Shown here: piece by piece, positions 40,886 to 50,948 of the stretch
How the letters are laid out: every line of letters starts with the position of its first letter
Numbering within the stretch: position 1 is the stretch's first letter
Assembly (NCBI GenBank): GCA_000808095.1
Contig: CP009910.1
Location: forward strand, 836,695-900,694
Source: Borreliella chilensis
GTDB taxonomy: Bacteria; Spirochaetota; Spirochaetia; Borreliales; Borreliaceae
Direction of reading: 5' to 3'
Length of the DNA stretch: 64,000 nucleotides
The notes under the pieces: generated by a model
What the model was told of the DNA's origin: nothing
Seen by the model: only the letters and a program-made list of their open reading frames with translations
The model's database searches: none
Program-made: the position numbers and the translations under genes

Positions 40886-41704
40886 TTAGATATTTGAAGC
40901 TAGCTTTGCTATAAGATTTTCTACACTAGATTTTTGAATATTAAATTCTATTTCTACTGTATTTTGGTCTTTTATTGTTGCCTTTATTTGGCTTGAGATT
41001 GATAAGTTAGTTATATTGGTCAAGATATTTGGGATTAATTTCTTTGATAATATTTTTAATATTGCTGGATTATTTGTTTCGATCAAAGATTTTAAGATAT
41101 ATTCTTTTTGATTTAAACTGCTTATAGTCAAGGTTCCACTATTAAAAGGAATTAAATTTTTACTGCTACTTGCTATTTGCCTTGGGAAAAGTAATGTAGG
41201 ATCTTGAATCCAAAAAAACATTTCATTTTTTTCTATTTCTTTAATATATTTTGTTGTTAGCATGTTGTCTTTTTTTATTGTTTTGTCTTTTTGGGTTATT
41301 GTGATACTAGTTCTAGCTCTGTTTGGGGTAATGTATATGTTTGAATTTTTAAGTTTCCATTTTGGGCTTGTGAGTATATTTCCTATTGATTCTGTGTTTC
41401 TATTTTTATGGATTCCCCAGAAAATATCTTTTGGGAAATTACCCATTATTAGTATAGCAAAGTCGTTATTTTCTTTTTTATAGCTAAAGTATAAATTGTT
41501 TACAAGCCCAAGAATGGATTTGTATTTAGGGCTTAAAGAGCTGTAGATGGATCTGTTTTTAATTAAATTTATATGGGCATATAAATTTGCGTCAGGCAAA
41601 AGTTCCATTAGATAATTTAGATTTTGTTTTGGGGGACTGTAAGGTATACTGGTGCATCCCATGAGACACGAAATAGTAATTATTTTTCTTAATATTTTTA
41701 ACAT
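40886..41704 (-). CDS. Predicted lipoprotein of unknown function
   Basis: 272 residues. The N terminus I-T-I-S-C-L-M-G-C gives a lipobox ending at Cys17. The body is mixed alpha/beta with A-N-L-Y-A-H-I-N-L and a conserved-looking F-W-G-I-H-K-N; no family is recognised. The first bases overlap the end of ileS by seven bases, so it is translated from the ileS message. It converges with the ROK kinase gene across 15 bases. Confidence 0.7.
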   Translation of the reverse strand: MLKILRKIITISCLMGCTSIPYSPPKQNLNYLMELLPDANLYAHINLIKNRSIYSSLSPKYKSILGLVNNLYFSYKKENNDFAILIMGNFPKDIFWGIHKNRNTESIGNILTSPKWKLKNSNIYITPNRARTSITITQKDKTIKKDNMLTTKYIKEIEKNEMFFWIQDPTLLFPRQIASSSKNLIPFNSGTLTISSLNQKEYILKSLIETNNPAILKILSKKLIPNILTNITNLSISSQIKATIKDQNTVEIEFNIQKSSVENLIAKLASNI

Positions 41705-44700
41705 TTTTCAATTCCTATCATTGTAAATATGTCGTCGTCAAGGTTTATTTTTTTTTCTAACTTGTTTTTGTTTAATGTTATATTTAGTGTCAATGTTTCA
41801 TTTTTAATATATTTTTCAAATTTATTTAGTATTTCTTTTAATGTTGTATTATTTTCTATGTATAAGTTTATTCTATCACTAACATCAAAATTTTTTTCTT
41901 TTCTTAAATTTTGGATTTGCCTTACAAGTTCTCTTGAAAGCCCTTCCAAATACAATTCTTGTGTGATTAGAGAGTCTATTCCTATTGTAATGGAATCTTC
42001 ATTTATTATTTTTAAGTTGTCTTTTTCTTTTCTTTCCAATATTATATCATTTAATGACAAGTAATGCTGTGTATTGGCTGTTTTTATTTCGTAAGATATT
42101 CCATTTATTATTTTTATTATTTCTTCATTTTTTAGCTTACCAATCTCAATAGATACTGTTTTCATATCTTTCCCAAGCTTTTTACCAAGTTCTTTAAAAT
42201 TTGCTTTTGCTTTGTAAGTTATGAGCTCTTCTTCGTTAGATTTTATTTTCATTTCCTTAGCATTTATTTCATCTAGTATTATTTCTTGCATTTCTATTAG
42301 CATATTTTGTTCATTTTGATTTTTTGTGACAATATATATTGTGCCAATAGGCATGCGTATTTTTATATTGTGTAATGATCTGAGTGATCTTGCCATTGAA
42401 GTTATTTTTCTTGCAAGATTTATTTTTTTTTCAATTGTTTTGTTAATAAAATTTTCGTTTGCTTTTGGATAATCGTTAAGATGTATTGATTGCTTGTCTT
42501 CATCGGTTTTTAAATTTTGATAAATCTCTTCTGTTATAAACGGAATAAAGGGTGCAAGTAAAATTATTAAATTTTTGATTACATAATATAAGGTTTCGTA
42601 GGCATCGTTTTTGTCTTTATCATTTTCTGATTTCCAAAATCTTCTTCTAGATCTTCTTATATACCAATTATTTAATTTATCTATAAATTCAGTAAGAGAT
42701 TCTATTGATTTTGTTAAATTGTATCTGTCTATTTCTCTATTTAGTATTTTTTTCAGACTTTCAAGTTCACTTATGATCCATTTGTCAAGATTATTGTTTT
42801 TAGCTAAGTTGAGGGTTTTTGAAGGTTCAAATTTGTCAATTATTGCATAGGTTGTGAAAAAGGAATAAGCGTTCCAAATAGGTATTATTACATTTTTAAG
42901 AACTTCTTTTACTCCATTGTCGCTATATTTTAAATCATCGGCTTTGATTACAGGGCTCATTATTAGATAAAGTCTTAAGGCATCAGCTCCAAAGCTATCT
43001 ATTACTTTCATTGGATCTGTGTAATTTCTAAAGGATTTTGACATTTTTCTTCCGTCGCTTGAAAGTACAAGTCCATTTACAATGACATTTTTGAATGCTG
43101 TGCTTTCAAAAAGAGAAGTTCCTAGAATTGTAAGAGTATAAAACCATCCTCTTGTTTGATCTAACCCTTCTGCAATAAAGTCAGCAGGAAATACATTTTT
43201 AAAATTATTTTTGTTTGTGAATGGATAGTGATTGCTTGCGTAAGGCATTGCTCCAGATTCAAACCAACAATCTAGAACTTCGCTTGTTCTTATAAATGTG
43301 CCGCCATTTTTGCTTGGCCAGGTTATTTTATCTACTTTGTCTTTGTGTAAGTCTTCGATTTTTTTACCAGATAGTTTTTCAAGTTCTTCTTTTGATCCAA
43401 CGCAAATTTTTTCTCCTGTTTTTGAGCATATCCAGATTGGAATTGGATTTCCCCAAAATCTGTTTCTGCTTATTGCCCAATCCTTTGCATTTTCCAGCCA
43501 TTTTCCAAATCTCCCTTTTTTTAAATGGGCTGGCATCCAATTAATTTTTTCATTTACTTTTAAGAGTTTAGTTTTTATTTTTTCTACATTTACAAACCAT
43601 GAGCTTATTGGTCTGTAAATAATTGGGCAGTTTGTTCTGTAGCAAAATGGATATCTGTGCAGATAATTTTCTCTTTTGAATAAAAAATTGCGGGATTTTA
43701 GGTTTTCTATTATTTTTTTATCGGCATCTTTTACAAAGAGTCCTTTAAAATCTTTTACCTGATCTGTAAATCTACATTCAGCATCCAAGGGGTCTATTAT
43801 ATCGACATTTGTATGCTTTTTAAGTATTTTGTAGTCTTCTTCTCCAAAAGGAGCAATATGAACAATTCCTGTTCCATCGTCAGTTGTAACATAATCGGCT
43901 GTGTGGATTTTGAAGGCTCCTTTATCTTTTTGTTCTAAAAAGTAGTTGAAAATAGGTTCGTATTCTATTCCTTCAAGCTTGTTTCCTTTGAATTCTTCTA
44001 AAATAGTATATGAATTTTCATTATCATAATAGCTATTGAGCTTTTTTGATCCGAGTATTAATGTTTCTTCTCTTTTTTTGTCAAATATTTTAGAATATTT
44101 TATCTCTTGTCCTACTGCAATTCCAAGGTTTGAGGGCAACGTCCAAGGTGTGGTTGTCCATGCTAATAAGTATTCGTTTTTATCTTTTATTTTAAACTTT
44201 ATTGTTAATGACGGGTCATTAACTTCTTTATATTCTCCAAGATTTACTTCAAAGTTTGAGAGTGGGGTTGCAAGTTTTGGGGAATAGGGTAGCACATAGT
44301 AACTTTCGTAGATTAAACCTTTATTGTAAAGATTTTGAAATACCCACCATACAGATTCCATGAAGTTTATATCCATAGTTTTGTAGCCTTTTTCAAAATT
44401 TACCCATCTTCCAAGTCTTAAGATTATATTTTCCCATTCTTTTGTATATCTAAGCACTATTTTTTTGCATTCTTTGTTAAAGTTTTCAATACCATAATTT
44501 TCTATTTCGTATTTACCAGAAATTCCTAATTTTTTTTCTACTTCGTATTCAACAGGCAGGCCGTGAGTATCCCATCCAAAATTTCTTTTAACATATTTAC
44601 CTTGCATTGTTTTGTATCTTGGAATTATGTCTTTTATTGTGTTTGGAACAAAGTGTCCAAAATGAGGAAGTCCTGTTGCAAAAGGTGGCCCGTCATAAAA

Positions 44701-44826
44701 TGTAAATTCTTCACAACCTTTTCGTTGCTCCATTGATTTTTCAAAGATCTTGTTGTCAGCCCAAAATTTTAATATTTTTTCTTCTATTTTAGGAAAATTT
44801 GCCTTGTTTTCTACTTTTTTGAACAT
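41698..44826 (-). CDS. ileS: Isoleucyl-tRNA synthetase, eukaryote-like type
   Basis: 1042 residues. Class I synthetase with the HIGH-equivalent P-H-F-G-H (54-58), the editing domain, and KMSKS at residues 594-598. The wording around the signatures ([30 protein letters not shown]) and the absence of the C-terminal zinc finger of the E. coli type place it with the eukaryote-like/IleS2 group, associated in other bacteria with mupirocin tolerance. This branch in spirochaetes is usually explained by horizontal transfer. ATG 44826 has AAGGAGAA just upstream. Confidence 0.97.
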   Translation of the reverse strand: MFKKVENKANFPKIEEKILKFWADNKIFEKSMEQRKGCEEFTFYDGPPFATGLPHFGHFVPNTIKDIIPRYKTMQGKYVKRNFGWDTHGLPVEYEVEKKLGISGKYEIENYGIENFNKECKKIVLRYTKEWENIILRLGRWVNFEKGYKTMDINFMESVWWVFQNLYNKGLIYESYYVLPYSPKLATPLSNFEVNLGEYKEVNDPSLTIKFKIKDKNEYLLAWTTTPWTLPSNLGIAVGQEIKYSKIFDKKREETLILGSKKLNSYYDNENSYTILEEFKGNKLEGIEYEPIFNYFLEQKDKGAFKIHTADYVTTDDGTGIVHIAPFGEEDYKILKKHTNVDIIDPLDAECRFTDQVKDFKGLFVKDADKKIIENLKSRNFLFKRENYLHRYPFCYRTNCPIIYRPISSWFVNVEKIKTKLLKVNEKINWMPAHLKKGRFGKWLENAKDWAISRNRFWGNPIPIWICSKTGEKICVGSKEELEKLSGKKIEDLHKDKVDKITWPSKNGGTFIRTSEVLDCWFESGAMPYASNHYPFTNKNNFKNVFPADFIAEGLDQTRGWFYTLTILGTSLFESTAFKNVIVNGLVLSSDGRKMSKSFRNYTDPMKVIDSFGADALRLYLIMSPVIKADDLKYSDNGVKEVLKNVIIPIWNAYSFFTTYAIIDKFEPSKTLNLAKNNNLDKWIISELESLKKILNREIDRYNLTKSIESLTEFIDKLNNWYIRRSRRRFWKSENDKDKNDAYETLYYVIKNLIILLAPFIPFITEEIYQNLKTDEDKQSIHLNDYPKANENFINKTIEKKINLARKITSMARSLRSLHNIKIRMPIGTIYIVTKNQNEQNMLIEMQEIILDEINAKEMKIKSNEEELITYKAKANFKELGKKLGKDMKTVSIEIGKLKNEEIIKIINGISYEIKTANTQHYLSLNDIILERKEKDNLKIINEDSITIGIDSLITQELYLEGLSRELVRQIQNLRKEKNFDVSDRINLYIENNTTLKEILNKFEKYIKNETLTLNITLNKNKLEKKINLDDDIFTMIGIEKC

Positions 44827-44856
44827 ATAATTCTCCTTTATTTTATCATCCTTTAT

Positions 44857-47076
44857 TTATTCTATTATTATCTCTTCTTTTTCTAAATAAACTGTTATTT
44901 TGCTTATGTTTTGATTCTCAGCTATTTTGGTGATAATCTTTTCTTCTATTTTTTCTTTTATTGCAGTAATTACGCTTCTTGCTCCTGAATTTTTTTTATA
45001 GTATTTTTTAGTTATAAAGTTGTTAACATCTTTTTTTATTTCTATTTCAATTCCTTTAGAATAAAATTTTGTCCTAAGGTTGTTTAAGTAATTTTTGCAA
45101 ATTTCTTCTACATTGTCTTTTGTTAGGACATTTAGGACAATTTTTTTTTGAATTTTATCTAAAAGAGATGATGTAAATCTTTTTTCAAGATTTTGTTTTA
45201 TTTCTTCTTTTAAATCTTTTATTTCTGTGTTTTTTTGTTGATTTTTGTTAAATCCGATATTCTTCTCTCCAAGAAGCATTCTAGATCCAATGCTTGTAGT
45301 CATTATTATAATTGTGTTTTTAAACAGTATTTTATCTTCTTTGCTATCAATAAGTTCTCCATTTTCAAGCATTCGACTTATTAAGTTTAATATAGAGTTG
45401 TGGGCATTTTCAATGTTTTCAAACAATAGGAAAGTTTCAAATGAATGTTTTAATTTGTTTGTTAGAATTCCTCCATCAGAGTAACCCACGTATCCTGGAT
45501 TTGTCCCAATTAATTTTGAGATAGAGTTTTCTTCTCTGTAATCCGACATATCTAGTTTTAATACTGAATTTTGATCTTTAATAATTTTTTTAGATAGTTC
45601 ATCAGTTAAAGTGGTTTTCCCACATCCATTTGACCCTATTAACAATATTGAAGTTAAAGGCTTAGAATCGTCATTGAGTCCAAGTTTAATTTTAATAATT
45701 TCTTTAATAAGCTCATTTACTGCATTTTTTTGTCCGATCACTTTTTGATTGATTCTATTTTCTACTTCTTTTAATTCTAAAATTTCTTCTTTTATGTTAT
45801 TTGTTTTTTTGATGGATAGTATTTCATTTACTGCTTTTTGTATATCATCGGATGTTATGATGTTGTCTTTTGTAAGTTCTTCTTTTTTAATTGCACCAGC
45901 AATATCTATTATATCTATTGCTTTGTCTGGAAATCTTTTGTTTATTAGATATTTGGATGAAAGTTTTACTATATTTATAAGCGCGTTTTTTTCATAGATT
46001 ACTCCATGATAGTCTTCGAAATTTTTTGCAATATTTTTAATTATTTTTAAGGTATCTTTTTCATTGGGTTCTTTTACAGTGATTGTTTGGAATCTTCTGG
46101 CAAATGCTTTGTCTTTTGAAATGTATTTTCGATATTCATTATAAGTAGTTGCTCCAATAATTTGTATTTCAGCTCTAGAAAGTGATGGTTTTAATATATT
46201 TGATGCATCAAGAGCTCCTTCAGAGTTTCCAGCTCCTATTAAGGTATGTATTTCGTCAATAAATATTATTGTGTTTTTATTTTTTTCAATAAACTTAATT
46301 ATATTGTTTAAACGATCTTCAAATTCGCCTCTATATTTTGTTCCTGACACTAAGCTTGAAACTTTAAGCATTAAAATTGTTTTGTTTTGCAGTTTGGCGC
46401 TTATTTTTTTTTGTGCTATGCTTGATGCAAGTCCTTCAACTATTGCTGTTTTTCCTACTCCAGGCTCACCTATTAGCATTGCGCTATTTTTGTTTCTCCT
46501 TAAGAGTATATTTGTAAGAGTTTTAATCTCCTCTTCTCTTCCAATCAAGGGGTCTAATTTTTTAGCTTTTGCAAGTGCTGTTAAATTTTTAACATATTTT
46601 CCAATTTCAAAGTGCTCATTTTCAAATCTTATTTCTTCATCAAATTCTTTATAGGTTTCAATTAATCTTATTTTATTTTTTTCCATGTATTCTAATGTGT
46701 TTTGATCTTTAAAGTCGAAGCTAGATTTACTTAGTTTGTACTTTTTTAGAAGTTTTTTATTTTTTAATATTTGATAAAAAATTTCTTTTGCTCCTATTAA
46801 GGTTTTAGATTTAAACTCCTTTTTGGCCTCTTTTATGAGAGTAAAAATCTCTTTATTAATTTTGGGAATGATTATTTCATTTTTTTCTATTAAAATTTTT
46901 TCTAATTTTTCTATTTCAGATATAGCTTCTTGTTTAATGTTCTTTAGAGTTTTGGTATCTATAAATTTTATTTCAGATTTTTTTGGAGTGATAATTATAG
47001 ACATTAATAGGTGCCAAGTTGAAACTTCTTTATTTTTATTTTTTCTTGCAATTTCTTTTGAATCTATTTCTACCAA
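44857..47076 (-). CDS. clpC: ClpA/ClpC-type AAA+ unfoldase with altered second ATPase site
   Basis: 739 residues from TTG 47076. Clp-N repeat region, then AAA domain 1 with G-E-P-G-V-G-K-T (203-210) and intact Walker B F-I-D-E-I-H (DE at 274-275). Domain 2 has Walker A G-S-N-G-C-G-K-T-T (481-489), but its Walker B reads L-L-F-E-N-I-E-N-A-H, so the usual Asp-Glu is Glu553-Asn554. An I-G-F loop (607-609) suggests docking to ClpP. No ClpC-type middle domain is seen, so it is closer to ClpA in layout. The TTG lacks a ribosome binding site; codons upstream to 47103 look like more Clp-N sequence, so the true start may be a rare AUU or AUA. Confidence 0.88.
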   Translation of the reverse strand: MVEIDSKEIARKNKNKEVSTWHLLMSIIITPKKSEIKFIDTKTLKNIKQEAISEIEKLEKILIEKNEIIIPKINKEIFTLIKEAKKEFKSKTLIGAKEIFYQILKNKKLLKKYKLSKSSFDFKDQNTLEYMEKNKIRLIETYKEFDEEIRFENEHFEIGKYVKNLTALAKAKKLDPLIGREEEIKTLTNILLRRNKNSAMLIGEPGVGKTAIVEGLASSIAQKKISAKLQNKTILMLKVSSLVSGTKYRGEFEDRLNNIIKFIEKNKNTIIFIDEIHTLIGAGNSEGALDASNILKPSLSRAEIQIIGATTYNEYRKYISKDKAFARRFQTITVKEPNEKDTLKIIKNIAKNFEDYHGVIYEKNALINIVKLSSKYLINKRFPDKAIDIIDIAGAIKKEELTKDNIITSDDIQKAVNEILSIKKTNNIKEEILELKEVENRINQKVIGQKNAVNELIKEIIKIKLGLNDDSKPLTSILLIGSNGCGKTTLTDELSKKIIKDQNSVLKLDMSDYREENSISKLIGTNPGYVGYSDGGILTNKLKHSFETFLLFENIENAHNSILNLISRMLENGELIDSKEDKILFKNTIIIMTTSIGSRMLLGEKNIGFNKNQQKNTEIKDLKEEIKQNLEKRFTSSLLDKIQKKIVLNVLTKDNVEEICKNYLNNLRTKFYSKGIEIEIKKDVNNFITKKYYKKNSGARSVITAIKEKIEEKIITKIAENQNISKITVYLEKEEIIIE

Positions 47077-47098
47077 ATTTATTAGATTTTCTGTTATG

Positions 47099-48808
47099 TT
47101 AATATTTTTTTATCTCCATCTTTATTGCATTTATTATATCAAATATTTTATGTTTTTCCTTATATTCAAGTTTTACAGATATATAAAATTTAATTTTTGG
47201 CTCTGTGCCAGATGGTCTTACAGTTATTACAATTTCGTTTTCAAGTATAAATTTTATTGCGTTTATAGGATATTTATATTCTTTTATTTCTGAAATTTCT
47301 TTTTTGAAGTTGGTTTTTTTTAGAGTTTTATAATCTAATTTTTCAATTATCTTAATTCCAGCAAATTGTACTTTTTGTTCTTCTCTTAGCTTTAACATTA
47401 GAGCTTCTCTTTCTATTTCTCCATCAGCCCCTTCAAAGTCTTTTTCTATATTAAATTCTTCATAATATCCAAATTCTTTGTATATCTTTTCAAGATAATT
47501 TTTAATTGTTTGCTGTTTAGCTTTTAAGTCAAGTGCTAAAGAACAAATCCCTTTTATGGCTGAAAAGGCATCCTTGTCTCGAACTTCTCTTCCAATTAGA
47601 TATCCATTACTTTCTTCGCATGCAAAGGTAAATTTTTTATTCGGTTCTTTTTTTTCCATTTCATCAATTAAGCTTCCCATCCACTTAAATCCTGTGTAAG
47701 TCCTAAAAATCTCAGAACCATATTTTTTTGCAATTTTTTCTAGCATTGGTGTTGTTACAAATGATGATATTACAAATGTATTTTTAGGGTTTATTTCTTT
47801 TGAGAGCATATAGTTCATTAAAATGCAGGATATTTGATTTCCATTTAAGAATATCCATTCGTCTTGTTCTTTAAATGCAACTCCTATTCTGTCAGCATCT
47901 GGATCTGTCGCAAGGGCAATGTCGCAGTGTTCTTTTTTTGCAAGCTCTATTACTTTTAGCATTGCTGTTTTTTTTTCAGGATTAGGATATTTTATTGTTG
48001 GAAATTCAGAGTTTGGCATTATTTGACTTTTTTCTACAAAAAGCTGTATTTGGCTATTTGCAAATAATTTTTTTATTATGGTTCCACCAGTACCATGTAG
48101 GGCCGTGTAGGCTATTTTTAAGTTTATTTTTTTGCTCTTTTCTTGAAAATCGGGGAATTCTCTGTTTATTGTTTCCAAGTACTCTTTATCTATCTCATTA
48201 CCAAGTTCTTTAATATTTTTTTTTTCAATGCCTTCTTGTATACTCATTATATTTATTATGGTTTTTACTTTTTGTATTTCATTAGTTATTAGTGTGTCGT
48301 GAGGCGGCATCATTTGGATCCCACCTTTCCAATATGCTTTATAGCCATTATATTCTTTTGAATTATGACTTGCTGTTATCATAACACCAACATCACAATC
48401 AAATTTTCTTATCGTATAAGATAGTTGGGGAGTAGGTCTTAAGCTTTTATATATGTACACTTCAAAATTATTTGAGGCAAAAATTTGAGCAGCACTGTAA
48501 GCGAATTCTTTTGAAAAGTACCTTGAATCATAACTTATTGCAACTTTAGGATTTTTGTTTATTTTAAGCACATAATTGCATATTCCTTGACTTATTTTTT
48601 TTACATTATATGTATTTATGTAGCATGTTCCAGCTCCAACAATTCCCCTCATACCAGCAGTGCCAAATTCTAGGTCTTTGTAGAATCTGTTTAGAATTTC
48701 TTTATCATTGTTTTTTTTTTGTATGTTTATTGCTTCTTTTTGAAAATGTTTATCCTTTTCAAGAATAATGTAATTTTTTAATTTTTTTTTGGCTTTAATT
48801 TTTTGCAT
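47099..48808 (-). CDS. Phosphohexomutase (phosphoglucomutase/phosphomannomutase)
   Basis: 569 residues, the size of PgcA/PGM2-like alpha-D-phosphohexomutases. It has the phosphoserine loop I-T-A-S-H-N-S (Ser147), the metal loop D-P-D-A-D-R-I-G-V-A, the sugar loop C-E-E-S-N-G-Y and the phosphate loop R-P-S-G-T-E-P. It interconverts hexose-1- and 6-phosphates; glucose is the likely main substrate given size, but mannose cannot be excluded. ATG 48808 has AAGGA at 48816-48820. Its last codons overlap or touch the start region of the Clp gene. Confidence 0.9.
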   Translation of the reverse strand: MQKIKAKKKLKNYIILEKDKHFQKEAINIQKKNNDKEILNRFYKDLEFGTAGMRGIVGAGTCYINTYNVKKISQGICNYVLKINKNPKVAISYDSRYFSKEFAYSAAQIFASNNFEVYIYKSLRPTPQLSYTIRKFDCDVGVMITASHNSKEYNGYKAYWKGGIQMMPPHDTLITNEIQKVKTIINIMSIQEGIEKKNIKELGNEIDKEYLETINREFPDFQEKSKKINLKIAYTALHGTGGTIIKKLFANSQIQLFVEKSQIMPNSEFPTIKYPNPEKKTAMLKVIELAKKEHCDIALATDPDADRIGVAFKEQDEWIFLNGNQISCILMNYMLSKEINPKNTFVISSFVTTPMLEKIAKKYGSEIFRTYTGFKWMGSLIDEMEKKEPNKKFTFACEESNGYLIGREVRDKDAFSAIKGICSLALDLKAKQQTIKNYLEKIYKEFGYYEEFNIEKDFEGADGEIEREALMLKLREEQKVQFAGIKIIEKLDYKTLKKTNFKKEISEIKEYKYPINAIKFILENEIVITVRPSGTEPKIKFYISVKLEYKEKHKIFDIINAIKMEIKKY

Positions 48809-48944
48809 CAATTTTTCCTTTTATTTTATTCTTTAAACAAAGACTAATTAAATTATATTGATTTATAATGAATTATATACTTGATATAGAATTTATTATT
48901 AGATAATTTATAAGAATGTGTATTGAATTTTGGTCGTTAAGTTA
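48809..48944. promoter_or_regulatory. Divergent intergenic region, pgm-like gene/uvrB
   Basis: 136 bases, almost all A/T. A perfect plus-strand TATAAT lies at 48864-48869 and a minus-strand TATAAT at 48857 to 48852; neither has a convincing -35. TTGATA at 48881-48886 with a weak TAATTT 17 bases on is another possibility for uvrB. No SOS-type operator or hairpin is evident. Promoters must lie here, but they cannot be fixed by eye. Confidence 0.3.
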
Positions 48945-50933
48945 ATGATAGATTTTTTTTTGAAGTCAGAATATCTACCTGCTGGTGATCAGCCTAAAGC
49001 AATAGAAAAGATTAAAAATTCTATTTTGCTTGGGAATAAGTATCAAACATTAAAAGGTGTTACAGGTAGTGGGAAAACTTTTACAGTTGCAAATATAATC
49101 AAAGATTTAAACAGACCTGCTTTAGTTGTCAGCCATAATAAAACATTAGCGGCGCAACTTTATAGAGAGTTTAAAGACTTTTTCCCAAATAATGCTGTTG
49201 AATATTTTGTTTCTTATTATGATTATTATCAACCAGAATCCTATGTTCCTTCAAAAGATTTATTTATTGAAAAAGAAGCTACTATTAATTCTGAAATAGA
49301 AATAAAGAGAATAAGAACGGTCACGTCTCTTGTTAAGAGACGAGATGTTATTGTTGTTGCAACTGTGTCTTCAATTTATGCACTTGGATCTCCAGATTTT
49401 TTCAAAAAGTCAGCACGAGAATTTTTTGTAGGCCAAAAAATTTCTATTAAAGAAATATCAGATATTTTTGTAGAACTTTACTATGAGAGAACTTTGATGA
49501 ATCTTGAGAGAGATAAATTTTCAATTAAGGGAGATATTATTGAAATTTGGCCTAGCAGTGAACATGGAGAGTTTGCTTATCGAATTTGTTTAGATTTTGA
49601 TGAAATTGTTCAAATATACAGGATTAGTTCATTTTCTAAGAAAAATTTAGGAACCACAAATAGTTTCACCCTTTTTGCTAAATCTTATTTTGTAATTCCT
49701 TATAAAAACGTATTAGAAGCGATACCTAAAATATCTTATGATTTGGATCTTCAATGTCAATATTTTAAAGATAATGGAAAACTTGTAGAAGCTGAGAGGC
49801 TTAAGCAAAGAGTAGAGTACGATTTAGAAATGCTTAGAGAAACGGGGTTTTGCTCAGGCATTGAAAATTATTCTAAATATTTAAGTGGAAGTACAATGGG
49901 GAGGCCTTATTGTCTTTTTGATTTTTTTCCAAAAGATTATTTGTTATTTGTAGATGAATCTCATGTTACATTGCCGCAATTTAGAGGAATGTATAATGGA
50001 GATTATTCTAGAAAATTAAATCTCGTTAATTTTGGATTTAGACTTCCTGCGGCTCTTGAAAACAGACCTCTTAAATATGATGAATTTGACACATTAATAA
50101 ATCAGGCTGTGTTTGTATCTGCAACTCCAGGTCCTGAAGAGAACCGGAAAAGTAGTGTTGTTATTGATCAAATAATTCGTCCCACAGGTCTTGTTGATCC
50201 AGAAGTTATTATTAGGCATTCTGATGGGCAAATGGAAGATCTTTATAGTGAGATTCAAAAAAGAGTGACTCTTAAGGAGCGAGTTTTAATTACTACTTTG
50301 ACAAAAAAAATGTCTGAGGATTTAACTGAATATTTAGTAAGTCTTGGTGTAAAAGCAAAATATTTACATTCAGAACTTGATACTCTTGAGAGAGTAGAAG
50401 TTATTTCATTGCTTAGAAAATCTGAAATTGATGTCATTGTTGGTATTAATTTACTTAGAGAAGGCTTAGATATTCCAGAGGTATCTCTTGTTGTAATATT
50501 GGATGCCGATAAAGTGGGCTTTTTAAGGTCTACTACTTCGTTAATACAAACAATTGGCAGAGCTGCTAGAAATTCTAATGGACTTGTAATAATGTATTAC
50601 GACAAAATAAGTGCAGCTATGCAGGAGGCAATTGAAGAAACTAATAGAAGACGTCAAATTCAGATTGATTATAATAAAAAAAATAATATTACTCCTAAGA
50701 CAATTGTTAAGAAGATTCAAAATATTTTAGAAAAAGAGCTTAGCAACAAAAAGATTAGCTATGATTTTGAAAAAATTATTTCAGATGATAAATTGCCTAA
50801 AAAAAAGCTTATTAATAAGCTTAAATTTGAGCTAGAAGAAGCTGTTAATGAGGAAAGGTTTGAAGATGCAATCGTTTTAAGAGATAAAATAAAAGAGCTT
50901 GGTAGCAAAGTTATTTCGGGGCGTAGTAAGTAA
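48945..50933 (+). CDS. uvrB: UvrABC system protein B
   Basis: Helicase-like damage-verification subunit of nucleotide excision repair, 662 residues. Walker [10 protein letters not shown] (38-46), the beta-hairpin region [14 protein letters not shown], the DESH box D-E-S-H-V-T-L-P-Q, helicase motifs V and VI ([19 protein letters not shown]) and a C-terminal UVR domain for UvrC. ATG 48945 gives the normal start; an in-frame TTG at 48930 would add five residues. uvrA follows after 15 bases. Confidence 0.98.
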   Translation: MIDFFLKSEYLPAGDQPKAIEKIKNSILLGNKYQTLKGVTGSGKTFTVANIIKDLNRPALVVSHNKTLAAQLYREFKDFFPNNAVEYFVSYYDYYQPESYVPSKDLFIEKEATINSEIEIKRIRTVTSLVKRRDVIVVATVSSIYALGSPDFFKKSAREFFVGQKISIKEISDIFVELYYERTLMNLERDKFSIKGDIIEIWPSSEHGEFAYRICLDFDEIVQIYRISSFSKKNLGTTNSFTLFAKSYFVIPYKNVLEAIPKISYDLDLQCQYFKDNGKLVEAERLKQRVEYDLEMLRETGFCSGIENYSKYLSGSTMGRPYCLFDFFPKDYLLFVDESHVTLPQFRGMYNGDYSRKLNLVNFGFRLPAALENRPLKYDEFDTLINQAVFVSATPGPEENRKSSVVIDQIIRPTGLVDPEVIIRHSDGQMEDLYSEIQKRVTLKERVLITTLTKKMSEDLTEYLVSLGVKAKYLHSELDTLERVEVISLLRKSEIDVIVGINLLREGLDIPEVSLVVILDADKVGFLRSTTSLIQTIGRAARNSNGLVIMYYDKISAAMQEAIEETNRRRQIQIDYNKKNNITPKTIVKKIQNILEKELSNKKISYDFEKIISDDKLPKKKLINKLKFELEEAVNEERFEDAIVLRDKIKELGSKVISGRSK

Positions 50934-50948
50934 AAGAGAGGTTAATCT

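Noticed and set aside
43296..43618. Overlapping plus-strand frames opposite ileS
   Set aside because: Antisense shadows of a well-supported synthetase gene, rich in Phe/Leu/Ser as expected from reversed Lys/Asn/Glu codons.
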